Shown one piece after another: positions 1 through 6,123 of a stretch of 6,372 nt of DNA (position 1 is its first letter; each line of letters starts with the position of its first letter). The position numbers and the translations under genes were made by a program. This DNA is from Candidatus Bipolaricaulota bacterium (lineage in GTDB: Bacteria; Bipolaricaulota; Bipolaricaulia; Bipolaricaulales; Bipolaricaulaceae), in assembly GCA_025060555.1 (NCBI GenBank), contig JANXBC010000060.1, positions 1 through 6,372 of the forward strand. The letters are read 5' to 3'. The notes under the pieces were generated by a model. It did not search any database. It was not told where the DNA came from and was given only the letters and a program-made list of their open reading frames with translations.

Positions 1-409
1 AACAGATATTCACCCCGATTCGGGAAAGCACCTCCACGCTTTCCCGGTTCATGCGCCGCTTATCCAAGAGAAAACCCCAGCGGGTGGGCTCCCGGCCCAG
101 GAAGAAATTCCGGGCGATGTTCATTACGTTGACCAAAGTTGCTTCCTGGTACACCGCCTCAATACCTAGGCGTTGGGCGTCACGAGGGGAGCGCAGGTGG
201 ACCCGCTGCCCCTCGAAGTACATCTCGCCGCTATCCGGGGGGAAGACGCCGGTGATGATTTTGACCAGGGTGGATTTTCCGGCACCGTTGTCTCCTAAGA
301 GCCCAACAATTTCCTCATAATCTACGTCGAAGTCCACCCCTACGAGCGCTTGCACGCGGCCAAAGTATTTGCTGATGTTAACCATTCGAAGAAGTTTCCT
401 GTCCCTCAT
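1..409 (-). CDS. Sugar ABC importer ATP-binding protein, RbsA/FrcA class (N-terminal 136 residues, cut by window edge)
   Basis: This is the ATPase that would power the sugar importer encoded just upstream, acting on the cytoplasmic face of the permease. I see a Walker A, GDNGAGKST, at residues 39-47 and a Q-loop, VYQE, near residues 86-89. They are followed by an 'NxARNFFLGREP' segment (99-108) that is typical of carbohydrate (CUT2) ATPases. The signature motif and Walker B lie beyond the edge, so I cannot tell a single-domain protein (about 250 residues) from a duplicated RbsA-type one (about 500). The start is ATG at 409, with GGAGG four bases upstream; a second in-frame ATG is residue 9. 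The start overlaps the permease stop as ATGA (406-409), which suggests translational coupling. The family call is secure; the sugar is unknown. Confidence 0.93.
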   Translation of the reverse strand, partial: MRDRKLLRMVNISKYFGRVQALVGVDFDVDYEEIVGLLGDNGAGKSTLVKIITGVFPPDSGEMYFEGQRVHLRSPRDAQRLGIEAVYQEATLVNVMNIARNFFLGREPTRWGFLLDKRRMNRESVEVLSRIGVNIC

Positions 410-1437
410 CGTTCCTCCAACTTTGTCTTAAGTTTTATCCGCACAAGGTGGTTCAGAATGGAAGCCGCCACTACCAAAAAACCTACAAACGCACGATACC
501 AATACGGCGGTGCGCCCACGAGCACAAGGCCCTGCTGAATCATGGCAATCAGGAGGGCTCCTAAAAAGGCGCCCGTGATACTGCCGTAGCCCCCGGTGAG
601 AAGGGTACCGCCAATGACCGCCGAGGCAATGGCTTCCAACTCCATTCCCTCCCCTTGCTGGGGTGCCACCATCTCCAGGCGGGCGAAGGCGATCAGGCCG
701 GCCACGGTGGCGAACATGGAGCACAGGATGAAGTTGATGGTCTTCACCCGACCCACGGGGATGCCCATCATGCGCGCCGCCTCTTTGTTGCCCCCTGTGG
801 CGAAGACCCAGTTGCCGTAGCGCGTTTGAGTGAGAACAAACGCAATCATCACGTTGACGAGCACTGACCAAATTACGGAGTAGCGGAAAAAGCCCACGAT
901 GGTCCCGGCCAAAAGCCGCACGGCCACAGGATCGCCTGTAAACGGCAGAAGAAAACCTTTACTTATGGCTAGCACAAGCCCCCGAAGGAGGAGCATCATC
1001 CCTAGGGTGGTGATAAAGGAGGGGAGCCCCACCCGCAGAACTATCTGGCTATTGACGAACCCCACGGCCGCGGCGATAGCCAAGCCCACAAGGAACACGA
1101 GGAAGAAGGGCCAACCTTGGGCCAAAAGGCGGGCGGCTACAACAGGGACGAAGGCGAAGATCGAGCTTACGGAAAGATCGAATTCGCCAGCGATCATGAG
1201 GAAGGCGATCCCCGTGGTCACAATGCCAAGTTCTGCGGTTCGGACCAAGATCGAGGCAAAAGTCTGGGGTTGCAGGAACTTGTCGGAAAGCAAAGAAAAG
1301 ATGATAAGGACGCCGACCACAGCGGTGATCACCCCGAGCTCCGGGATGGTGAGGAACTTTGTGAGCAGCCGCCTAATTATGAAAACAAAGGGCCGGGAGC
1401 CAAGAAGCTCCCGGCCCAACGCCCGTGCGCTTCTCAT
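406..1437 (-). CDS. Sugar ABC transporter permease, RbsC/FrcC (CUT2) family
   Basis: This is an inner-membrane permease of 343 residues, within the usual range for the RbsC family. It is strongly hydrophobic, with about 8-10 likely helices from residue 35 onward. Family marks are GEFDLSVSS (84-92), GLPSFITTLGMMLLLRG (137-153), the ATPase-contact loop ATGGNKEAARMMGI (213-226) and the glycine-rich ASAVIGGTLLTGGYGS stretch from 271. I chose ATG at 1437, one base after the TAG of the binding-protein gene, with GGTGG about ten bases upstream. The frame is open further upstream to 1485, but that would overlap the binding-protein gene. A terminator-like hairpin lies inside codons 7-16, so the true start is open to doubt. 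A GTG at 1332 (residue 36), preceded by GGAG, is a possible alternative. The stop overlaps the ATPase start. It presumably forms a homodimeric channel with the neighbouring ATPase and binding protein. Confidence 0.93.
   Translation of the reverse strand: MRSARALGRELLGSRPFVFIIRRLLTKFLTIPELGVITAVVGVLIIFSLLSDKFLQPQTFASILVRTAELGIVTTGIAFLMIAGEFDLSVSSIFAFVPVVAARLLAQGWPFFLVFLVGLAIAAAVGFVNSQIVLRVGLPSFITTLGMMLLLRGLVLAISKGFLLPFTGDPVAVRLLAGTIVGFFRYSVIWSVLVNVMIAFVLTQTRYGNWVFATGGNKEAARMMGIPVGRVKTINFILCSMFATVAGLIAFARLEMVAPQQGEGMELEAIASAVIGGTLLTGGYGSITGAFLGALLIAMIQQGLVLVGAPPYWYRAFVGFLVVAASILNHLVRIKLKTKLEER
1382..1417 (-). terminator. Intrinsic-terminator-like hairpin between binding protein and permease, inside the permease 5' coding end
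   Basis: A perfect 11-bp stem, GGGCCGGGAGC with GCTCCCGGCCC (1417-1407 and 1400-1390), encloses a 6-base loop. On the minus strand it is followed by TTTGTTTT (1389-1382). This is the classic form of a rho-independent terminator in the direction of transcription. It begins about 21 bases after the binding-protein stop codon. It probably acts as a partial terminator or mRNA 3'-end stabiliser that raises binding-protein output relative to permease and ATPase. The effect is inferred; the structure is seen directly. Confidence 0.8.
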
Positions 1438-1438
1438 A

Positions 1439-2386
1439 CTAAGCACCACCCGTGGTCTCGATTTGCCACATGATGGTATCCACATTGGTCTTATCGATCA
1501 CAGCCGGGCCGGTGGGCACGTCCGGCGGCACGAACCCTACTTTCTTGTGCAGGTAGAGCCACACTACAGGGATGAAGCCCTGCATGTACGGCTGCTGGGC
1601 AATGGCACAAATCATGACGCCCTCCTTGATGGCCTGGGCGATGCGCGCGTCCACGTCGATGGTGGCAAGCTTAATCTGGCCCACCTTGCCCCAGCGCTTG
1701 ACCAGGCTGATGGCCGCCCAGGCGTCGCTTGGACCCAAGGCGAACACCATGTCCACCTCGGGATGGCCGATGAGGTAGGATTCAAGGATTGGCTCATGCA
1801 GGGCGGGGTCCACGGTGACGTCGAGGGCGTCCACCTTCACGCCCAGCGGCTCCAGAACGGACTTGATCCCAGCTGTGCGGGCCTCCAGCCCCACGTGCCC
1901 GGGCTCCGTGATCATCACCACCGCCGCCTTGGGGATGAACTCCCGCACGACCCGCTCGGCCATGGCCTTCCCCGCCATGAACTCGTCCTGCCCCACGTAA
2001 GCCAGGTACGGGATCCTCTCCCCGATCGGCCGCGGGTCCGGCACGTTCACGGCGATGATGGGGATCCCTCGCGCAATGGCCATCCGTGCGGGCTCATCCA
2101 ACACCTTATACGAAGTAATGGTGAGGATAATGCCATCGGGTTTAGCAAGAATGGCCGCCTCCAAGTTGGATTTCAGCAGCATCAAATCCCAGCGCTCCAA
2201 CCCCACATAGTGGACGGTGACGCCGAGGAGCTTAGCGGCATCTTGGGCTCCCTTGATCACCGGGGCCCACCACGGATCTCCCACAACCCCGTGACTTATG
2301 TAGTAAAACACATACTCTTCCGCTACACTAATGGCCCCTATCAACACGCTCGACAAAACCAGCAACACCGCTAGTCTTTTCCGCAT
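1439..2386 (-). CDS. Periplasmic sugar-binding protein, ribose-type (Peripla_BP_4-like)
   Basis: This 315-residue protein is first in its operon and would deliver a sugar to the RbsC-type permease that follows. Residues 1-22 form a signal peptide: MRKR, a hydrophobic core, then SVA before EE. There is no lipobox cysteine, so it should be a soluble periplasmic protein. The mature part starts with SHGVVGDPWWAPVIKGAQDAAKLLGV (31-56). It continues with KPDGIILT (82-89), GIPIIAVN (107-114), VGQDEFMAGK (131-140) and a hinge-side ATIDVD...QAIKEGVMICAIAQQPYMQGF region (241-271). All are characteristic of cluster-B pentose/hexose binding proteins. The start is ATG at 2386, with AAGGGGGG (2400-2393) six bases upstream. 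A strong promoter gives a leader of only about 15 bases. The particular sugar cannot be read from sequence; ribose, xylose or fructose-like ligands are all possible. Confidence 0.94.
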   Translation of the reverse strand: MRKRLAVLLVLSSVLIGAISVAEEYVFYYISHGVVGDPWWAPVIKGAQDAAKLLGVTVHYVGLERWDLMLLKSNLEAAILAKPDGIILTITSYKVLDEPARMAIARGIPIIAVNVPDPRPIGERIPYLAYVGQDEFMAGKAMAERVVREFIPKAAVVMITEPGHVGLEARTAGIKSVLEPLGVKVDALDVTVDPALHEPILESYLIGHPEVDMVFALGPSDAWAAISLVKRWGKVGQIKLATIDVDARIAQAIKEGVMICAIAQQPYMQGFIPVVWLYLHKKVGFVPPDVPTGPAVIDKTNVDTIMWQIETTGGA

Positions 2387-2407
2387 TGCCCACCCCCCTT
2401 TTGACTG

Positions 2408-2435
2408 ATTATACCATGCAATCGTTTTCCGTCAA
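2408..2435 (-). promoter_or_regulatory. Sigma70-type promoter of the sugar-transport operon
   Basis: Reading on the minus strand, a -35 box TTGACG (2435-2430) is followed after 16 bases by a perfect -10 box TATAAT (2413-2408). TGG immediately before the -10 makes an extended -10. Transcription should begin near 2400-2402, leaving about 15 bases before the ATG at 2386, just enough to hold the G-rich ribosome binding site. It lies between the terminator of the upstream operon and the binding-protein gene. Confidence 0.85.
2417..2430. promoter_or_regulatory. Putative LacI/GalR-family operator within the promoter spacer
   Basis: The plus-strand 14-mer TGCAATCGTTTTCC matches the LacI/GalR-type palindrome TGnAAnCGnTTnCA at nine of ten defined positions, failing only at the last base. 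It fills the space between the -35 and -10 boxes of the sugar operon and touches the last base of the -35. A repressor bound here would block RNA polymerase directly. No regulator gene is present in the window, so its identity is unknown. Confidence 0.5.
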
Positions 2436-2483
2436 GTAAGGGCAAAAGTCACGAGTCGCATGCCATCCCGGTATTTAAAGCCT

Positions 2484-2505
2484 GCAAATTCTCGCCTAGA
2501 TTTGC
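2484..2505. repeat. Imperfect inverted repeat upstream of the sugar-operon promoter
   Basis: GCAAAT at 2484-2489 and ATTTGC at 2500-2505 are perfect complements. Two more base pairs (CT with AG) can form inside if one T is bulged. The dyad lies about 50 bp upstream of the -35 box and has no T-tract on either side, so it does not look like a terminator. A regulator-binding site is possible; chance is also possible. Confidence 0.3.
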
Positions 2506-2516
2506 GTTTGGTCCAC

Positions 2517-2552
2517 AAAAGAGCATGAGCAGAGTCGGCCTCTAGCCCATGC
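2517..2552 (-). terminator. Rho-independent terminator overlapping the HAD stop codon
   Basis: On the minus strand, GCATGGGC (2552-2545) pairs with GCTCATGC (2530-2523), with one G-U wobble. After a bulged T, AGAG pairs with CTCT (2543-2540 and 2534-2531) around the loop GCCGA. The 12-bp stem is followed by TCTTTT (2522-2517). The stop codon TAG (2544-2542) lies inside the stem. This fits the end of the upstream operon and separates it from the sugar-operon promoter about 80 bases on. Confidence 0.7.
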
Positions 2553-3321
2553 CCCACCAACTTTCAAGCTCTTCAACGTTAGGTATTACAAGATCGGCTT
2601 TTTCCCGGACAGCTTGCGGAGCATGAGCCAGGGTCACCCCCAACCCCGCCACCTCGAACATGGGGACGTCGCTCTCTTGGTCGCCTACGGCGACGACGCG
2701 CTCCGGAGAGAGACCCAGCTCCTGGCAAAGCCAGGCCAAACCCGCTCCCTTGGAAATCCCCTTGGGCAGGACTTCCAAATAGTTCCATTCCGAACGGACC
2801 ACAGTGGCTTCCACCTCCCTCAAGGCCTCCCGCAAAGCTTGCAGTACCTCTGCCTCTCCCATGAACAAAAGCTTTAGGACTTCTCCCTTAGCCAAGGGGA
2901 GAAGGTCGGGTACGCAACGCAGGGGGAGGTTCTCCTTTTGGGTGAATTCTACAACAGCTGGAGATAAAGACGACACGTAAACGTATTCGTCGAAAACAGA
3001 ACGATATAGCTGTATGTCCACAGGGAAGGACTTGGCGATGCGGAGCGCAAAAACTGCGGCTTCCTGGGAAAGGTGCACTTCGCGCAAGGGTTTCCTGGCG
3101 CGCGGGCAGAACACCACCGCCCCGTGGTAAAGAATCACGGGCTCATGGATGCCCAGGGTTTCAATGTAAGGTTGCGCAGAAAAAAGCGAGCGTCCTGTGG
3201 CCAAGGTGACACGAGCTCGCTTCTTCAGCCGCTCGATAAATTGACGCACCTTAAAGGACAGCTTTCCATTTGGACCAAGAAGGGTCCCATCCAGGTCAAA
3301 AGCGAAAAGTTCGAACTTCAT
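2542..3321 (-). CDS. Cof-type HAD-superfamily (HAD-IIB) phosphatase
   Basis: This cytoplasmic, Mg-dependent phosphohydrolase has 259 residues, close to the usual Cof/HAD-IIB length. Motif I is FDLDGT, with nucleophile D9 and acid D11. Motif II is T42 in ATGRS, motif III is K191 in GISKGAG, and motif IV is GDQESDVPM with D214 and D218. Cof proteins more often have ND where this has SD. The region between motifs II and III (about 75-185) is the C2-type cap that sets substrate choice. I chose ATG at 3321 because motif I must lie near the N terminus and because this start overlaps the ATPase stop as ATGA. The 67 extra upstream codons of the open frame lie within the ATPase gene and look non-native. 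No clear Shine-Dalgarno is seen, so translation probably depends on coupling. A role on a phosphorylated compound taken up by the same operon is inferred. Confidence 0.92.
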   Translation of the reverse strand: MKFELFAFDLDGTLLGPNGKLSFKVRQFIERLKKRARVTLATGRSLFSAQPYIETLGIHEPVILYHGAVVFCPRARKPLREVHLSQEAAVFALRIAKSFPVDIQLYRSVFDEYVYVSSLSPAVVEFTQKENLPLRCVPDLLPLAKGEVLKLLFMGEAEVLQALREALREVEATVVRSEWNYLEVLPKGISKGAGLAWLCQELGLSPERVVAVGDQESDVPMFEVAGLGVTLAHAPQAVREKADLVIPNVEELESWWGMG

Positions 3322-4397
3322 GCCCGCAAAAGGTGGAGGCTTTTGAGGTGTAACCGCAATCCCACGGGGGTTCCCGGAGCCAGCAATCCTTTTTCCAACG
3401 CCCCAAGGACCTCCACCTCCACCTGCTCTCCGGAGGACAAGGCCACGCGATAGTGTGCGGAGGGTCCGGTGAGCTGGGCGAGGACGACCTGCCCTTGAAG
3501 GTGCCCTTCTTCCGGGGCGCAAAAATCAACCGCCTCCGGCCGAACCACCATCTGCACTTCCTCTCCGGAAGCGAAGGAAAACCTTTGGGGGAGCCGAAGG
3601 CGGAGCCCAGAGGCCAACTCCACCTCCGTTTCCGTGGCGTTCTGCGCCACCACGCGGGCTTTGAGAAAGTTAGCACGGCCGATGAAATCCGCCACAAATG
3701 GGTTGGCGGGCCGCAAATAAACGTCTTGAGGGAAGCCCACCTGCTGGATTCGCCCCTGATTCATTACCACAATACGGTCAGAAATCGCCATGGCTTCCGC
3801 CTGATCATGGGTCACGTAAAGGCTGGTTATCCCTACCTCTTTTTGAATGCGGCGGATATGCTCGCGCGTCTCCACCCGCAGTTTCGCATCCAGGTTGGAC
3901 AAGGGTTCGTCGAAGAGCAAGACCTGGGGCTTGATCACCAAAACCCTAGCCAGGGCCACCCTTTGTTGTTGTCCACCCGAAAGCTTAGCCGGAAGACGAT
4001 TCTCTAAGCCCGTCAAACCCACGAGGTTCAACACTTCCTGAACTTGCCGACGAATCTCGGCTCGGGGAAAACGCCGCACTTTGAGGCCGAACGCGACGTT
4101 CTCAAACACGGTCATGTGCGGGAAGAGGGCGTAGGACTGGAAGACTGTGGCTGTGGGGCGGCGCTGGGGAGGTAGATGGGTAATACGCTGCCCGCGTAGA
4201 TAAATCTCGCCTTCCGTGGGGACCTCGAACCCGCCGATAAGCCGCAGAGTGGTGGTCTTCCCGCAGCCTGAAGGACCAAGTAACGTGACCAGCTCGCCTT
4301 TTTCGACTTCGAGATCCACATGGTCCACCGCCACCACCGCGCTCCGGAAGCCCCGGAAGACCTTGGTCAGCCCCGCCAACACCAGTTCAACGGGCAT
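3318..4397 (-). CDS. ABC importer ATP-binding protein, PotA/FbpC/AfuC type
   Basis: This 359-residue ATPase would energise the two-half permease encoded just upstream. All nucleotide-binding motifs are intact: Walker A GPSGCGKTT (41-49), Q-loop FQ (86-87), signature LSGGQQQR (139-146), Walker B VLLFDE (159-164), D-loop SNLD (167-170) and switch H197. Residues from about 240 to the end form the TOBE-type regulatory region, with VRPE at 285-288. This architecture is shared by importers for polyamines, iron(III), thiamine, 2-aminoethylphosphonate, sugars and sugar phosphates, so the substrate is not given by this gene. The start ATG at 4397 overlaps the permease stop by 11 bases, with GAGGGGTGG just upstream. 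The stop overlaps the phosphatase start. Confidence 0.95.
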   Translation of the reverse strand: MPVELVLAGLTKVFRGFRSAVVAVDHVDLEVEKGELVTLLGPSGCGKTTTLRLIGGFEVPTEGEIYLRGQRITHLPPQRRPTATVFQSYALFPHMTVFENVAFGLKVRRFPRAEIRRQVQEVLNLVGLTGLENRLPAKLSGGQQQRVALARVLVIKPQVLLFDEPLSNLDAKLRVETREHIRRIQKEVGITSLYVTHDQAEAMAISDRIVVMNQGRIQQVGFPQDVYLRPANPFVADFIGRANFLKARVVAQNATETEVELASGLRLRLPQRFSFASGEEVQMVVRPEAVDFCAPEEGHLQGQVVLAQLTGPSAHYRVALSSGEQVEVEVLGALEKGLLAPGTPVGLRLHLKSLHLLRA

Positions 4398-6123
4398 GTT
4401 TCCACCCCTCTAAAACCTTGCGGATCACGAAATCCATAAGGAAGATTGCGCCCAAAACGATAAGTATGATTACCACTCCATAAGCAGCCGCTTGGGAAAG
4501 GTCTGCGTTGTCCACCTCGTGCAGAAGGGCCACGGTCACCAATTGCCAGCGGGCCAAAACGACCATGATCACTGCAGAGATAGAAGTTATACAAGCCGAG
4601 AACATGTAGGCCATCCCTGCCAAGAGGGCGGGGGCGACCAAGGGCAAAGTGACCCGTCGAAAAGTGCGGAAAAAGCCGGCTCCCAAGTCCGCGGCCGCGT
4701 CGTCGATGGCTGGATCTATCTGTTGCAGCATGGCCACCCCATCCCGAATGGCCACGGGCATGCGTTGGAAGATGAAGACAAGAACGATGATGATAGCCGT
4801 TCCCGTGAGCAAAAGAGGTGGGGTGTTGAAGGCAAAAACATAGCCCATCCCCACGATCAAGCCAGGGACGGCGAAATTGAGCATGGCCAAGAGATCCAGA
4901 AGGCGCCGGCCTGGGAAGCTTTTACGGGTGACGAGGTACGCCAAAAGGATCCCTAGCAGCCCTCCTATGGGCGTGGCAATGCCCGCAAGCTGCAGAGTGT
5001 TGAGGAGGTAGGTGGCCCCGGTGCTAAAAACATAGTGGAAATTTTCCAGCGTGAAAGCATGGTTTACACCCCAAAGCTTTGTAAAAGCACCATAGAAAAT
5101 CATTCCGTAGAAGAGAAAGAAGATCCCGGAGAAGAGGAGAAGGGCTGCGAAGAGCGGCCATTTCAGAAGGGGCTCAGTAGTGTGCAAGCCCGCGCTGGTA
5201 GGACGACCGGTGACGGTGATGTAGGAACGGCGCCCCACCCAGAGCTGCAGGACCAAAAAGGCCACCACCGTGGGCACAAGGAGCAGGATAGCAAGGGTGG
5301 CTCCCAGAGGGAGGTTGTACATGCCAGTGATGGCCAAATACGCTTGGACCGTGAGCACAGGATAACGGCCCTGAAGGACGATGGGATTTCCGAAGTCCTC
5401 CAAAGAGCGGATGAACAAAAGCAAAAAGGCCGCGGCTAGACCCGGAGTGGCTAGAGGCAAGGTGACGTGCAAGAACGTGCGAAGCTTGGAAGCCCCCAAG
5501 TCCATGGCCGACTCCTCCTGAGCCGGGTCAATGCTGGCCAACACCCCCTCCAGGGTGAAAAACGCTAAAGGGAAATAAGCCAACGTCTCCGTCAGTACCA
5601 AACCAGGTAGCCCATACACGCTCCAGCGGATGCCGAAGCGGGAAAACAGCCAGCGCGTAATGAGTCCGTTCTCGCCCAGAAGAAGAAGGGTGGAGAGCGC
5701 AAGAAGGAAGGGGGGAGAGATGAGAGGTAAGGTTGCGGCCCAGCGAAACACCCGTTTCCCGGGGATATCGGTGCGCGTGATCGCGTAGGCGAAAAGAAAA
5801 CCTAGGACGGTCCCCAGCACAGCGACCAGAGTAGCCACGGTAAGGCTGTGGAGAAGGGGACGCACAAGATACGGGCGGCCTTCAAAGAGGTGCAGAAAAT
5901 AGCGGGGGTCGAAGGCTCCGCGCGGGAAGAGGCTGACGAGGAAAACGCGGGCCAGAGGATAGACCACAAACAGTCCCACGAGGCCAAAGGAAATCAAAAC
6001 GATGGCCAATAATACGGGGTCGTGCAGCAGTTGGCCTGTGCGGGAGCGAAAAAAGACGGGAAGGGGACGGGAAATTGCCGCCCCCTTCCCGTTTTCCCTT
6101 AATAGCCGGTCACCATTCGCCAT
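4387..6123 (-). CDS. Fused two-half ABC permease, FbpB/ThiP/AfuB type
   Basis: This inner-membrane permease has 578 residues and about 12 transmembrane helices, with two homologous BPD_transp_1 halves in one chain. Each half has an ATPase-contact EAA loop: EESAMDLGASKLRTFLHVTLP (203-223) and DDAAADLGAGFFRTFRRVTLP (474-494). The first helix begins near residue 37. LEDFGNPIVL (241-250) and GRYPVLTVQAYLAITG (252-267) resemble iron/phosphonate/sugar-phosphate type permeases. I chose ATG at 6123, which overlaps the end of the binding-protein gene by 25 bases. A longer GTG start at 6159 would have no ribosome binding site and a 61-base overlap. The ATG itself has only a weak GAACGAG upstream. A terminator-like hairpin covers codons 11-23, so the N terminus is uncertain. 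The partner ATPase follows with an 11-base overlap. Confidence 0.92.
   Translation of the reverse strand: MANGDRLLRENGKGAAISRPLPVFFRSRTGQLLHDPVLLAIVLISFGLVGLFVVYPLARVFLVSLFPRGAFDPRYFLHLFEGRPYLVRPLLHSLTVATLVAVLGTVLGFLFAYAITRTDIPGKRVFRWAATLPLISPPFLLALSTLLLLGENGLITRWLFSRFGIRWSVYGLPGLVLTETLAYFPLAFFTLEGVLASIDPAQEESAMDLGASKLRTFLHVTLPLATPGLAAAFLLLFIRSLEDFGNPIVLQGRYPVLTVQAYLAITGMYNLPLGATLAILLLVPTVVAFLVLQLWVGRRSYITVTGRPTSAGLHTTEPLLKWPLFAALLLFSGIFFLFYGMIFYGAFTKLWGVNHAFTLENFHYVFSTGATYLLNTLQLAGIATPIGGLLGILLAYLVTRKSFPGRRLLDLLAMLNFAVPGLIVGMGYVFAFNTPPLLLTGTAIIIVLVFIFQRMPVAIRDGVAMLQQIDPAIDDAAADLGAGFFRTFRRVTLPLVAPALLAGMAYMFSACITSISAVIMVVLARWQLVTVALLHEVDNADLSQAAAYGVVIILIVLGAIFLMDFVIRKVLEGWKHAR
6049..6092 (-). 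terminator. Intrinsic-terminator-like hairpin between binding protein and permease of the upstream operon
   Basis: A perfect 11-bp stem, ACGGGAAGGGG with CCCCTTCCCGT (6092-6082 and 6066-6056), encloses a 15-base loop. After one C it is followed by six T on the minus strand (6054-6049). It begins six bases after the binding-protein stop codon and lies within codons 11-25 of the permease reading frame, where the six T encode two phenylalanines. It probably attenuates transcription into the permease or protects the 3' end of the binding-protein message. The function is inferred. Confidence 0.78.

Noticed and set aside
51..538. Small plus-strand open frames near the left edge (51-320 and 350-538).
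   Set aside because: Both are antisense to the sugar ATPase or permease genes and show no recognisable protein features.
1438..1485. A longer permease start at 1485 with 16 extra residues.
   Set aside because: It would overlap the binding-protein gene by 47 bases. The extra peptide is hydrophilic and unlike family N termini, and ATG 1437 lies one base after the preceding stop.
899..2374. A 491-codon open frame on the plus strand.
   Set aside because: It runs antisense to both the sugar permease and the sugar-binding protein, which have clear family motifs. Its translation is low-complexity, rich in R, H and P, and shows no domain pattern. It is a shadow of the GC-rich coding strand.
3327..3345. 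An inverted repeat CAAAAG/CTTTTG with a 7-base loop just upstream of the phosphatase start.
   Set aside because: The stem has only six AT-rich base pairs within ATPase coding sequence, with no T-tract and no sign of a ribosome binding site being masked. It is compatible with chance.
3322..3522. A 67-codon N-terminal extension of the HAD phosphatase.
   Set aside because: It lies wholly within the ATPase coding region and has an arginine/glycine/proline-rich translation. It would put motif I at residue 76, whereas Cof proteins carry it near residue 10.
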